Assembly: GCF_040719265.1 (NCBI RefSeq)
Contig: NZ_JBFDAH010000023.1
Span: forward strand, 16,458-80,457
Source: Aliikangiella maris
GTDB taxonomy: Bacteria > Pseudomonadota > Gammaproteobacteria > Enterobacterales > Kangiellaceae
Reading direction: 5' to 3'
Length of the DNA stretch: 64,000 nt
Each line of letters opens with the position of its first letter. The stretch's first letter is position 1. A model generated the notes under the pieces. It ran no database searches, was not told the origin of the DNA, and was given only the letters and a program-made list of their open reading frames with translations. This document shows, one piece after another, positions 47,227-56,996 of the stretch. The position numbers were made by a program, and so were the translations under genes.

Positions 47227-48012
47227 ATGAAACCCGTTTTACGCAAAGGCAGCCGAGACAAGGCCGTTGAACAACTACAAAAATTACTGAACCAACATGA
47301 CAAAAAGTTAAACCTAAAGATTGATGGAGACTTTGGGCCGGCAACTGAAAAAGCGGTAAAGCAATTTCAAAAAATTGCGGGATTAGTAGCTGACGGAGTA
47401 GTAGGCAATAAAACCTGGCATGCATTAGCACAAATTACCGTTGAAAAGACGCGAACACCGAGGTTAACCCCTCAAGCACCTCTCGCAGAAATTGCCGCAC
47501 AGTATCTCGGAGTGACTGAAACGGGGAATAATCTGGCAGGAGACAGTGAAGCATTACTGGCCATTTTCAAAGCCGATGACTTAACAATTAATGGTAAAAC
47601 CGATGGTTATCCTTGGTGTGCCGCATTTGTTTCGTTCTGTGTGCAAAAATTGGTAAAACGCTCACCTTATTTCTCAACCATCATTGCGCCCAGAGAAGCT
47701 TCGGTTAATCGCTTTTTAACAATTTGGGCCAAAAATAATAGTTGCCTCATTTTCCCGGCAAATTCAAAGGCTTTCTCGCCACAAAAAGGCGATATCGTGG
47801 TATTTAAATTTTCTCATATTGGTATTGTTGAAAATGTGAATGGCAATACCGTAACAACAATTGAAGGGAATACCAATGATGCCGGCAGTCGAGAAGGGAA
47901 ATTGGTTGCTCGCAAAAATCGCAGCAAATCGATTATTAAATCTTTTATTCGCTTGCCAATTACGACCATTAAACTGAACTCACGGTTAGATGAGTTATCA
48001 CGTTATTGCTGA
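47227..48012 (+). CDS. Peptidoglycan-binding CHAP-domain hydrolase
   Basis: A 261-aa protein. The N-terminal peptidoglycan-binding domain is visible (VLRKGSRDKAVEQLQKLL, DGDFGPATEKAVKQFQ, GLVADGVVGNKTWHAL). It is followed by a CHAP-type NlpC/P60-like domain with Cys in GYPWCAAFVSFC, His in FSHIGIVENV and an acidic residue in EGNTN. No signal peptide is visible, so secretion would need another route, or the protein acts as an endolysin. Start MKPVLRKGS at 47227. Just downstream of the lipoprotein gene. Confidence 0.88.
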   Translation: MKPVLRKGSRDKAVEQLQKLLNQHDKKLNLKIDGDFGPATEKAVKQFQKIAGLVADGVVGNKTWHALAQITVEKTRTPRLTPQAPLAEIAAQYLGVTETGNNLAGDSEALLAIFKADDLTINGKTDGYPWCAAFVSFCVQKLVKRSPYFSTIIAPREASVNRFLTIWAKNNSCLIFPANSKAFSPQKGDIVVFKFSHIGIVENVNGNTVTTIEGNTNDAGSREGKLVARKNRSKSIIKSFIRLPITTIKLNSRLDELSRYC

Positions 48013-48034
48013 TTGAATTACAGTTTTATTTTTT

Positions 48035-48060
48035 GCCTGCAATGAATTTTCAAAGCAGGC
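48035..48060. terminator. Hairpin between convergent hydrolase and chemoreceptor genes
   Basis: Inverted repeat GCCTGC / GCAGGC with a 14-nt loop. A T-rich tract precedes it on the plus strand. Position between convergent stops suggests termination in both directions. Confidence 0.5.
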
Positions 48061-48070
48061 ATGTAATGAG

Positions 48071-50083
48071 TTATTCAATTTTAAACTGATTAATTAGTTT
48101 CAGCAGTTTTTTAATGTCTTCCCTTTGATTTTGCGTATCACCTTGTACCTGCTCAATTTCTTTAGCTGTTTCTTCAGACAGTTTGCGAATCTCGGCAACT
48201 TGTTGAGTAATTTCGTTAGAAGCTTTCGCCTGTTCACCTGTTGAATGGGCAATTTCATTTGACTGCGACTGTATTTCTGAAATCGCGCTGGCAATTGTCT
48301 GTAATACCTCTTGTACCAGACTCGACTTATTAACCCCTATTTCAGCATGTTCTTTACCCTTAACCATCGCATTGACCGCACTGCTAGCATTTTTTTGTAA
48401 GCCATCAATAATCAAGCGAATCGATTCGGTCGACTCTTGCGTGCGACTGGCCAGTGAGCGAACTTCATCGGCTACAACAGCAAATCCTCGGCCTTGTTCG
48501 CCGGCTCTGGCCGCTTCTATTGCGGCATTTAGTGCCAGCAAATTGGTTTGCTCTGCAATACTGATAATTACTTCGAGTACTTCGCTGATTTTTGCACTGT
48601 CATTATTGAGTGCATCGATAATGTTGGCCGACTCATTGACTGTGTTGGCTAGAGTTTTAATACTCTCGGTTGCTTCTTCCACCACCGCCACACCACGATT
48701 CACTTGATTGTCGGCATCTTCGGCTGATTTTAAAGCGGCATCAGAACTGGCAGAAATGCCACCAACAGAATAACTCAGTTCTTCTGCAGCAGTTGCCACT
48801 AGATCCGTTGAATCACGCTGTTTGACAGCTTTACGCGTACTGCTATTAGTAATTTCGGTAATTTTATCAGCACTTTCGTTTAATTCTTTTACCGTAGCAA
48901 GATTTTGTTGCATAACTTCCTGAATATGCCCAATAAACTGATTAAACTGGTTAGCAAACATGCCCGCTTCATTTCTGCTTTTCACATCTAATCGCGCGGT
49001 TAAATCACCTTCACCCTGTGCTACCCCTTTCATTGCTTCAAGCACTTCTTCGAATGGTCTGGTAATTCTCAGTGAAATAATCCAGATACTCAATGAAATG
49101 AAAACCAGAATGACAAGAGTAATCAAAACAGAATTTAGAATACTCTGCCTAATCGGTTTATCGATAATATCTTTGGTAATAAGTAAGCCCAGCATCCAGT
49201 CAACATGAGGCGTATCAAGCGAAATATGTTGAAAGGCAATTAAATGCGGTTCACCTTTCCAGATGACTTCAACGATACCATTTTCTTGACTTTGCATTTG
49301 TCGCTTAAATTCAGCAAAGCCATTAGTATCTTCAATAATGCCATCAATGGTGCCAATATCGCTGTTGGCTTTAACAATATCTACAGACTCTGGGAATATA
49401 ATCGTTCTTCCATCTCGATTGATAACAATGGGTAAACCCTGATTCATAAATTTCAACTGATTTTCAATTTGTTGTTTTAAGGTTGATAACAATATATCGA
49501 CCCCGGCAATACCCAATAGCTCACCTTGCTTGTTATACACAGTGCGTTGAATCACAGATAAAATCGTGTGATCTTTATAGTCCATTTGAGGCTGAGTTAA
49601 ATACATGCGATCTTGTGCAATACCATTTTTCCACCAAGGACGAGTACGTGCATCATAGGGTGTGTCAGGTGTCCCACTAAACCGTCCACTTAAGGTGTCA
49701 AAGTATTCGCCGGTTCTGGCAGCGCCAAAGAAAAATGCCTTTGTAACTGGATCGCGTTTTTGTAAATTATCAAAAGTCTGAATAATACGAGGTAGATCTT
49801 TGTCTTCCGAAAGGTCTTGATCTTTAGAATAGTAATTATTAAACCAATCAATAAAAAATGGCGAAGCAAGCATCGCCTCAACGACTTCACCACGCTGTTT
49901 AATAAATGCCTCGATGCTATGCACCTCTTTTTCCAGCTCATTGGAAAGTCCATGTTCAACATTCAATTGTGTTTCATGGGCAACAGAGCGAATGAAAAAT
50001 ATCGATATCACAATGAGAATAATAGCCAGCGCGATAGACAAGAGCACAGTTAACTCGGCTCTAATCGAGTTGAATTTGAACAT
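48071..50083 (-). CDS. Methyl-accepting chemotaxis protein with dCache sensor
   Basis: A 670-aa transmembrane chemoreceptor. TM1 lies at about 8-28, then a periplasmic dCache_1 domain with the PYDARTRPWW motif and GIAGVDILL, TM2 near 315-335, a HAMP domain (SLRITRPFEEVLEAMKGVAQG) and a long cytoplasmic coiled coil. The conserved tip is EQTNLLALNAAIEAARAGEQ followed by GRGFAVVADEVRSLA. It has no C-terminal pentapeptide. The RPWW-type dCache often binds amino acids, but the ligand is not determined. Monocistronic. Confidence 0.95.
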   Translation of the reverse strand: MFKFNSIRAELTVLLSIALAIILIVISIFFIRSVAHETQLNVEHGLSNELEKEVHSIEAFIKQRGEVVEAMLASPFFIDWFNNYYSKDQDLSEDKDLPRIIQTFDNLQKRDPVTKAFFFGAARTGEYFDTLSGRFSGTPDTPYDARTRPWWKNGIAQDRMYLTQPQMDYKDHTILSVIQRTVYNKQGELLGIAGVDILLSTLKQQIENQLKFMNQGLPIVINRDGRTIIFPESVDIVKANSDIGTIDGIIEDTNGFAEFKRQMQSQENGIVEVIWKGEPHLIAFQHISLDTPHVDWMLGLLITKDIIDKPIRQSILNSVLITLVILVFISLSIWIISLRITRPFEEVLEAMKGVAQGEGDLTARLDVKSRNEAGMFANQFNQFIGHIQEVMQQNLATVKELNESADKITEITNSSTRKAVKQRDSTDLVATAAEELSYSVGGISASSDAALKSAEDADNQVNRGVAVVEEATESIKTLANTVNESANIIDALNNDSAKISEVLEVIISIAEQTNLLALNAAIEAARAGEQGRGFAVVADEVRSLASRTQESTESIRLIIDGLQKNASSAVNAMVKGKEHAEIGVNKSSLVQEVLQTIASAISEIQSQSNEIAHSTGEQAKASNEITQQVAEIRKLSEETAKEIEQVQGDTQNQREDIKKLLKLINQFKIE

Positions 50084-50539
50084 ATAATAAAAAACCTAAT
50101 TTTCCGAGGTTATATAAACTCTCGGTTGCTGTTATCAAAATACTCGTATAAAAAGAATTGCTGATGAGTTAACTCAACATTTTAGAGATGTTGAAAATTG
50201 ATGATGATTGCTTAAATACAAACTCGTTGTAAAAATTATTGTTGACGGTAAAAGCTAATTAAAAGTTTTGACAAACCAATCACAATAATCGCTTATCTCC
50301 TTATCGAATATAGAAGATAAAAATTATTTTCTCAAACTTTAAGCTATTAAATAGCAATCTAATGTTGTCTTTTAAAAAGGCAAAATTTAATCATAAGCAG
50401 TACCATTAATTTCAGATTATTTTGAGGTGTTTTTTCTCAATTGACTAACTTTAACCAATAAAAATATATGGAAATAAGTAATTTGCAAAACTTTAATAGG
50501 AAAAAACTTAACAACTATTAGATAAGTTCAATTGATTTT
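50084..50539. other. Intergenic region upstream of the chemoreceptor
   Basis: A 456-bp AT-rich spacer. It should contain the chemoreceptor promoter. No ORF, repeat or clear structure is seen. Confidence 0.55.
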
Positions 50540-50779
50540 CTAAGATTTATTCTCGCCGCACACTAATTCTTTAATATCACATCGACTATTATCGCCGGTT
50601 ACTAGATAACGCACATGACATTCACAATCACCACATCGCGGTTGTGTATAATGGTATTGCATAATTTCATCGTAGTCCTGTTCGCCGTCATCTATTGCTT
50701 CCTGAATATCTTCGACGTATAAGTCATTACAGGTGCAAACCAAAGTCGGATCTTTCTTTTTGCGTTCGATATCCATCAT
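50540..50779 (-). CDS. BFD-like [2Fe-2S]-binding small protein
   Basis: A 79-aa protein with four cysteines spaced as in bacterioferritin-associated ferredoxins and related Fer2_BFD domains: CTC near the N-terminus (LVCTCNDLYVEDI) and CGDC about 33 residues later (PRCGDCECHV), so a 2Fe-2S cluster is likely. Two further Cys lie at the C-terminus. Start at ATG 50779 or the next codon. No bacterioferritin gene is adjacent. Probable iron or electron-transfer role. Confidence 0.8.
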   Translation of the reverse strand: MMDIERKKKDPTLVCTCNDLYVEDIQEAIDDGEQDYDEIMQYHYTQPRCGDCECHVRYLVTGDNSRCDIKELVCGENKS

Positions 50780-51010
50780 TCACCTAGCTTTTAAAAGGGT
50801 ATAATTTCATCAAGCCTCAGGCCTGTGTTTGAATGAATTAGCACTAATTTATTGAGAGCGTTTATACCAGAGTTTTACAGAAAAAGCTGCAAACAGTTCA
50901 TATTTAATTAACCAAAACTTGAATTGAACCGTTTCATCACTTTATAGTCGAATGAGTTATTCAAATTTATGATTTTATTACGCTTATTCAATTTAACGGA
51001 ATCTTAACTG

Positions 51011-52504
51011 ATGATAAAACCGCTGCTTTTTATACTGACTTTAATATTCAGCTTTTCCTGTGGCGCGGCCAAAGAAATCCCTTTTCAGCAACTGTCATTA
51101 AAGACTGATTTTAAAATTACTCATCCAATAGATTCAGGGAAGCTTATTAATGACAAAGATCAACTGATCGCTATTGGAGAAAATCAACAAAAACAACGTA
51201 TCCTGGCACTATTTGAATTTACCGAATCATTTAACCAGCTTCAACAAATACAACAAGTTGTCATTCCAGCGAATTTTCAAGCTTATGATTTATTAACCAC
51301 CAAACAAGGACAACAAGTTATTTTTCAGACTCATAATGCCATTTATGCCTATTTGCCGGCGACCAATAAATTTGTCAAACGCTTGGACTGTCAGTCAATT
51401 TATCTCGATCAGCATCCGCAGTTTCTTGCCAAACGACAGTTGGTTAAAGATATCAATCAGGATGGTTTAGATGAGATTATCATTGCTGACTTTAAGCAGA
51501 TTAATTTTTTTTGGCAATCGGCATCGGGTAAGTTTAATTTACAGCAACTCCCTATAAGGGCCAAAGTCAGAATTAGAGACGATGCAGCAACCTACAGTCA
51601 GGTAAACTTATTTTTCGCTGATATGACACAAGACCAGCGCCCCGATTTGGTATTGGTTGAAAATGGCGCTTTAACAGTATATTCACAGCAAGAAGCTCAA
51701 TTTAATGACACACCAATACGATTTCAATTACCCATCGATGTGCGTGCTTTAGAGTGGTGGGAAGTAACCGAGTCTGACGGTCAAACCATGGATCAACACA
51801 ATTTGCAATATCGTACAATGGGTCAGATTACTGACTTGAATAATGATCAAATTGCTGACCTGATTGTACGCTACAGTCAAACTGCTGGCGTTTTAGATCG
51901 AGAAAACAGTTTTGAGGTATTTCTTGGACGAATCGATAATGGCGTGTTGCTCTATTCGGCAACTCCCGACAGTTTAATTAAAACCGAAGGCACAACGATT
52001 GACTTTAAAACAGTCGATATTGATCAGGATAAACGTCTTGAAGTCATACTCACCAGCCTTGATATTGGCATTTCACAAATTATTGGTGCATTACTATCTG
52101 GCAGTATTGATCAGGATGTTGCCGTCTTTAAAATGGATGAACAAGGTCGTTTTAATAAAAAACCCAATACCAATAAGGAAGTCGATTTAAAGTTTAGTCT
52201 GTCATCAGGAAAAAGTGGCGCACCAGTAGTTGTTCTTGAAGACTTCGATGGAGATGGTCTAAAAGATCTACTATTGTCCGATGGTGAGAAAACACTGCGT
52301 CTGTATTCGGGGACACCGCAAGACAGACTGTTTGAACGGCGCTCGCTTAAATACAAAGTTGTACTCCCCAAAGATGGCAATTTGGTAGATATCAAGGATT
52401 TAAATCAAGATGGTCGACAAGATGTTGTGATCCGCTATGGCAGGCAAGACGATCAACAATTAACGAACCAATTTATGATTTTATTATCAAAACCGGCCAG
52501 TTAA
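51011..52504 (+). CDS. Secreted FG-GAP/VCBS beta-propeller-like protein
   Basis: A 497-aa exported protein with a signal peptide (MIKPLLFILTLIFSFSCGAA). Calcium-binding DxDxDGxxD-type loops recur: DINQDGLDEIIIADF (near residue 155), DLNNDQIADLIVRY, DIDQDKRLEVIL, DFDGDGLKDLLL and DLNQDGRQDVVIRYG. They mark a seven-bladed FG-GAP propeller. No catalytic domain is visible; binding of a surface or polymer partner is likely. Upstream of alaA on the same strand, but separated by 87 bp. Confidence 0.83.
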   Translation: MIKPLLFILTLIFSFSCGAAKEIPFQQLSLKTDFKITHPIDSGKLINDKDQLIAIGENQQKQRILALFEFTESFNQLQQIQQVVIPANFQAYDLLTTKQGQQVIFQTHNAIYAYLPATNKFVKRLDCQSIYLDQHPQFLAKRQLVKDINQDGLDEIIIADFKQINFFWQSASGKFNLQQLPIRAKVRIRDDAATYSQVNLFFADMTQDQRPDLVLVENGALTVYSQQEAQFNDTPIRFQLPIDVRALEWWEVTESDGQTMDQHNLQYRTMGQITDLNNDQIADLIVRYSQTAGVLDRENSFEVFLGRIDNGVLLYSATPDSLIKTEGTTIDFKTVDIDQDKRLEVILTSLDIGISQIIGALLSGSIDQDVAVFKMDEQGRFNKKPNTNKEVDLKFSLSSGKSGAPVVVLEDFDGDGLKDLLLSDGEKTLRLYSGTPQDRLFERRSLKYKVVLPKDGNLVDIKDLNQDGRQDVVIRYGRQDDQQLTNQFMILLSKPAS

Positions 52505-52591
52505 TGATCATCATATTTCGCTATTTGAAATTTTTCTTTGGCATCATTATGATGCAGCGATGTGCATTGAACATTTATTTTTAACTATATT

Positions 52592-53809
52592 ATGAAAACA
52601 ATTTCACGTTCAAATAAACTACGCGGTGTTTGTTATGACATCCGTGGTCCAGTACTTGATGAAGCCAGACGCCTCGAAGAGGAAGGTCATAAAGTTCTAA
52701 AGCTGAATATCGGTAATCCAGCCCCTTTTGGTTTTGAAGCACCAGACGACATATTGAAAGATGTGATCCACAATTTGCCTACCGCACAAGGATATGGCCC
52801 GTCAAACGGAATTTATTCTGCCAAAGTTGCCATTCACCAGTACTATCAAACATTTGGACTGTTAAATACCTCGGTAGATGACATTTATGTGGGTAACGGA
52901 GTCAGCGAATTAATCGTCATGGCCATGCAGGCGCTGTTGAATGATAGTGATGAAGTTTTAGTTCCTTCACCCGATTACCCTTTATGGACAGCAGCGATTA
53001 AATTATCTGGTGGAAACCCAGTGCACTATGTGTGTGATGAACAAGCTGACTGGATGCCTGATTTAGATGATATTAAACAAAAGATTACCAGTAAGACTCG
53101 AGCAATCGTTCTGATTAACCCCAATAATCCTACCGGTGCGGTATATTCAAAAGACATGTTATTGGCATTAACTGAGTTAGCCAGAGAACATGGTTTAATT
53201 ATTTACAGTGACGAGATTTATGACAAAGTTCTGTATGACGGCCATAAACACATCCCTATCGCTTCATTAAGCGATGATATTGTCTGTGTTACATTCAGTG
53301 GTCTTTCTAAAAATTATCGAGTCGCCGGATTTCGAGTTGGCTGGATGATTTTAACCGGTCCCAAACGTCTGGCTAAAGACTACATTGCGGGCTTGGATAT
53401 GCTCTCTTCAATGCGCCTTTCAGCTAATGTTCCAATGCAATACGCTATTCAAACCGCGTTAGGTGGTTATCAAAGTATTAATGATTTAGTCAGTCAATCC
53501 GGCAGACTATACCAACAAATGACCTTAAGTCATAAACTGGTCAACGATATTCCAGGTTTAAGTTGCACGCGTCCTAAGGGAGCAATGTATCTCTTCCCTA
53601 AAATTGACACACAACGTTTTAATATTACCAACGACGAACAATTTGTTTTAGACTTCTTACGCGAAAAACATGTGCTTTTAGTTCATGGAACAGCCTTTAA
53701 CTGGGCTGCAGCCGATCATTTTAGAATTGTGTTTTTACCCCATCATGAAGAACTTGAAGCTGCCCTAAAAGCCTTGGGTGACTTTTTAAGCCATTATCGT
53801 CAAAGTTAA
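52592..53809 (+). CDS. alaA: Alanine aminotransferase, AlaA type
   Basis: A 405-aa fold-I PLP aminotransferase, matching AlaA (about 405 aa) in its opening SNKLRGVCYDIRGPVLDEA and in KVLKLNIGNPAPFGF. The PLP lysine is in FSGLSKNYRVAGFRVGW (near residue 240). Other motifs are NPNNPTGAVYS and YSDEIYDKVLYDG. It converts pyruvate and glutamate to alanine and 2-oxoglutarate. Monocistronic, convergent with the RES toxin gene. Confidence 0.93.
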   Translation: MKTISRSNKLRGVCYDIRGPVLDEARRLEEEGHKVLKLNIGNPAPFGFEAPDDILKDVIHNLPTAQGYGPSNGIYSAKVAIHQYYQTFGLLNTSVDDIYVGNGVSELIVMAMQALLNDSDEVLVPSPDYPLWTAAIKLSGGNPVHYVCDEQADWMPDLDDIKQKITSKTRAIVLINPNNPTGAVYSKDMLLALTELAREHGLIIYSDEIYDKVLYDGHKHIPIASLSDDIVCVTFSGLSKNYRVAGFRVGWMILTGPKRLAKDYIAGLDMLSSMRLSANVPMQYAIQTALGGYQSINDLVSQSGRLYQQMTLSHKLVNDIPGLSCTRPKGAMYLFPKIDTQRFNITNDEQFVLDFLREKHVLLVHGTAFNWAAADHFRIVFLPHHEELEAALKALGDFLSHYRQS

Positions 53810-53875
53810 ATTGACTAGCAAAGTTAAAAGTTTATTTGAGTTTGCTAAAACAAAACGGTCACATGGCAAATTATA

Positions 53876-53903
53876 CTGATGTGTAATTTGCCACTGTTTA
53901 AAC
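53876..53903. terminator. Hairpin between convergent alaA and RES genes
   Basis: Perfect 9-bp inverted repeat GGCAAATTA / TAATTTGCC with a 10-nt loop that overlaps the RES stop codon. Confidence 0.55.
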
Positions 53904-54536
53904 GATTCGATAGTTGATGTTGACACTGACTTTAAATAGAATTTTTTCCATACGCCTATCACTTAGTGCACTATGAAAATGGGGTGATTCAGGAATTGCA
54001 TCCAAAGCCCGCTCGTATAAGGCAAATGAATCATCATAATTATGCATCGATGAGCCATAGCATAACCCGTCAATTTGCGGATAGGATTCATAAAATAACC
54101 GCGACCAGGCCCGCGCTCGTTTTTTAGGTCCACTATTAATCGCTGTCGATGTACCCACCCGAGTGACAAACAGGCTTTTCAAATTAAGTAATTTAAGTGG
54201 GCGCAATGGCTTAAACCCCACCAACCAGGGTTCTCTAAAATGGCGATCAATCACTCGCGAAACCTGAAAAAACTCGGCCACACAAACCGGACCATTATGT
54301 CCAACATACATAATGCCACGATCCTGCAAAAAACTATTTTGCTCTGCATCCCTCAACTGATGATCAAAGCGACTAGCAGTAGGCCCAAAATAACGAAAAT
54401 CATACCACTTGACCGGATACTCACCGCGTCGGTTATAGATTCGCCATAAAATACGTTCAGAAGGGATAGTAATAATATCGTTTGCTTGTAATTCTGGTAA
54501 TTGCTGCCCTACTTTAGGGCGTGGGAATTTTGCCAT
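53898..54536 (-). CDS. RES-domain toxin (NAD+-degrading type)
   Basis: A 212-aa RES-domain protein. Visible conserved features are the Arg in RILWRIYNRRG, Tyr in KWYDFRYFG, a Glu in VCVAEFFQVSR and a Ser/Thr in the TRVGTSTAI region. RES toxins degrade NAD+ and arrest growth; they are paired with an antitoxin. It overlaps the upstream gene (TAATG), giving the usual antitoxin-then-toxin order on the minus strand. Confidence 0.88.
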   Translation of the reverse strand: MAKFPRPKVGQQLPELQANDIITIPSERILWRIYNRRGEYPVKWYDFRYFGPTASRFDHQLRDAEQNSFLQDRGIMYVGHNGPVCVAEFFQVSRVIDRHFREPWLVGFKPLRPLKLLNLKSLFVTRVGTSTAINSGPKKRARAWSRLFYESYPQIDGLCYGSSMHNYDDSFALYERALDAIPESPHFHSALSDRRMEKILFKVSVNINYRIV

Positions 54537-55129
54537 TAAAGCCCCTTAGCCAGTTCAATCAAGGGTTCAATTGGATGACCGGTTTGCAGCCATTCTTTAG
54601 GTGTCAGCGATTTATTTAATAATTCTGAGTATAGGTCTGCCTGCGGGGTGTTTAAAAAGCCATTGATAGTAATGGGGTGACAGCCTTTATCGATACTTTG
54701 TAGTACGCGGCGCATACCTGGAATTTCGTTGCCGTTATCATCAAATTGAAAGCGCGGTAACAACCAGGTGTTCTCAATCCCTTGAATGGCCAATAATGAG
54801 TGTTCACTAATACGCTGGCGAATACGACTGGGATTAACTTTTAAGTGTCTGGCCGCTTCGCTGGTATCAATTGAAGTGCTGGCAATGGTGGCATATTCAG
54901 CACTAACTTTACTAATTAAATCAATAACCTGGCTAGAGGATGGTGTTTCATGCTCGACCGGAAAGCCGCCTTCAATCAGTGCTTCTATTTCGCTTTTTGA
55001 AAAATCCCGCCTGGCATCCTCATCTAAATCACACGTGTAATTTTCTAGAACAAATTGATGGGCATACTTTAATACTAAGTTGTCATCAACCAGACTGGCT
55101 TTAAAATGGTTGCTACCATGTGTACTCAT
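54536..55129 (-). CDS. Putative antitoxin of the RES toxin (HTH protein)
   Basis: A 197-aa protein whose stop overlaps the toxin start by one base. The middle has an HTH-like segment (IDTSEAARHLKVNPSRIRQRI). The C-terminus has LTPKEWLQTGHPIEPLIELAK, weakly like the toxin-binding end of Xre/MbcA/ParS antitoxins. It lacks the standard Xre DNA-binding domain followed by DUF2384 in recognisable form, so it is an atypical RES partner. Coupling and order support the antitoxin call. Confidence 0.7.
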   Translation of the reverse strand: MSTHGSNHFKASLVDDNLVLKYAHQFVLENYTCDLDEDARRDFSKSEIEALIEGGFPVEHETPSSSQVIDLISKVSAEYATIASTSIDTSEAARHLKVNPSRIRQRISEHSLLAIQGIENTWLLPRFQFDDNGNEIPGMRRVLQSIDKGCHPITINGFLNTPQADLYSELLNKSLTPKEWLQTGHPIEPLIELAKGL

Positions 55130-55302
55130 GATAATCCTCTAATTGCTCAAATCTCGAACGATTATATCGCAAGCTATCGACGTTAACAAACGGTAATTTA
55201 GTTGATTTTTGCATTAACCGCAAGGTTTATAGAGAGATTGATAACCAATTATTGTTTATTTTCGTTTATACTCAGCTCAATTCAAAGAGAACAGAAACTA
55301 TT

Positions 55303-56811
55303 ATGCGAGAGCTTTACGCCACAATTGATCTGGGATCCAACAGTTTTCACATGCTTACTGCCGCAGTCGAACACGACGAGGTAAAAATTCTCGATTCAAT
55401 TTCTGATAAAGTCATGTTGGCCGAAGGCTTAACTAAAGAGAATGGTATCGCCCCCCAGGCTATGCAGCGCGGCCTTGATTGCATTGAACGATTCAGCCAG
55501 CGAATAGTCGAAATTCCACCGCAAAATATTCGAATCGTCGGCACTAATACGCTTAGAGCAGCTAAAAATGCGAATCAATATGTAGAGCAACTGGAATCAA
55601 TTCTCGATAAAGTTGAAATTGATATTGTTTCAGGCATAGAAGAAGCCCGTTTGATTTATTTGGGGGTCAATCACTCATGGAGCAGCCTGAATCAGTTAAC
55701 CAGCAATCTGGTGATTGATATTGGTGGGGGTTCTACCGAATTTATTATTGGTAAAAATTTCAAGCTGAAACAAGCAGAAAGTTTGCGCATGGGATGCGTC
55801 GCTTTTCGTCGCTTTTTTCCAGACAATATGATTAGTGAAGATAATTTTAAACAGGCCTACCGCGCAGCTAAATATGAAGTGGCTCAAATTGCCAGTCAAT
55901 TTAAACCTTCAAAATATGAATATGTAGTTGGTTCTGCTGGAACCTTAAAAGCAATAGAGCAAATACTCATTGCCAATCAATTAACTGACGAAGGCATTAC
56001 CTTAAAAGGGCTAAACACTTTAAAAAGAAAGTTACTAGAATACACTCGCATGGAAGATATGCAGATTGAAGGGCTCAAACCCAATCGACTCTGTACTATT
56101 GTGCCAGGCATCGCCATTACACTAGCCATTTTTAAAACCCTGGATATTAAACAATTACATATTTCTCGTGGCGGATTAAGAGAAGGAATTTTATATGATT
56201 TGCTAGGACGTCATAAAAAAGAAGATGTGCGCGAACGCAGTATTAATGCTATAAAAAAACGTTACCGTATTGCGGAAGAACATGCCCGTATTTTAAAAAG
56301 AGTGACCAATAAACTGGTCAGTAACTACACCAGCAAACTGCGCTTTACCGGCGATGATCATTTAAAGTTTTTACGCTGGGCCGTACAATGCGCACGGATT
56401 GGTTTAGCCATTAACCACAGCCAGTATCAAACACACAGCGCCTATTTGATTAAACACAGTGAACTCAGCGGTTTTTCCATTAAAGAACGAGTCATTCTCT
56501 CGGCAATTATTTTGAATCATCGTCGTAAGATAAATCTTGAAATATTCGATACCATTCAATTAACCCCAGATGAAAAAACGGAAATCATACAAATCGTTTT
56601 CGTTGTCAGGCTCGTCATGTTAATTGCGCAAAATGGCAAGACTAATCAGTGTGAAGATCTCCGCTTGTTTTTTAAAAAATCGCAGTTTTATATTGAAACC
56701 AGCAAACACTGGCTTGCCGATCACCCATTACTTGCTCACGCTTTTCAACTAGAAAAAAAGTACTGGAAAAAAGCAGGTATCGAATTGAACATTGATCATC
56801 GGCCTATATAA
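55303..56811 (+). CDS. Exopolyphosphatase/GppA-family phosphatase
   Basis: A 502-aa protein of the Ppx/GppA family, which hydrolyses polyphosphate ends or pppGpp. Start MRELYATIDLGSNSFHML at 55303 gives the N-terminal ATPase-like phosphate loop. DIGGGSTEFIIGKNF, ESLRMGCVAFRRFF, VVGSAGTLKAIEQ and the C-terminal HD-like region (NINHSQYQTHSAYLIKHSEL-like) are visible. Length suits Ppx (513 in E. coli) or GppA (494); ppk is not adjacent, so I leave the symbol open. Confidence 0.88.
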   Translation: MRELYATIDLGSNSFHMLTAAVEHDEVKILDSISDKVMLAEGLTKENGIAPQAMQRGLDCIERFSQRIVEIPPQNIRIVGTNTLRAAKNANQYVEQLESILDKVEIDIVSGIEEARLIYLGVNHSWSSLNQLTSNLVIDIGGGSTEFIIGKNFKLKQAESLRMGCVAFRRFFPDNMISEDNFKQAYRAAKYEVAQIASQFKPSKYEYVVGSAGTLKAIEQILIANQLTDEGITLKGLNTLKRKLLEYTRMEDMQIEGLKPNRLCTIVPGIAITLAIFKTLDIKQLHISRGGLREGILYDLLGRHKKEDVRERSINAIKKRYRIAEEHARILKRVTNKLVSNYTSKLRFTGDDHLKFLRWAVQCARIGLAINHSQYQTHSAYLIKHSELSGFSIKERVILSAIILNHRRKINLEIFDTIQLTPDEKTEIIQIVFVVRLVMLIAQNGKTNQCEDLRLFFKKSQFYIETSKHWLADHPLLAHAFQLEKKYWKKAGIELNIDHRPI

Positions 56812-56996
56812 ATTGGATTCATTTATTTCAGTAATAAAAGCAGCAACCTAAGCAACATTATCTATTTATTACTCGCAGCTGACTACCCAAGAATACATTA
56901 CGTCATAGCAAGTAGAGGCGAAAATGAAAAAGGCGAAGTGAATTTCCACTATAAGTATTGGCCAGCTTCATTAGTATAATGGAACAAAGTGTTTCT

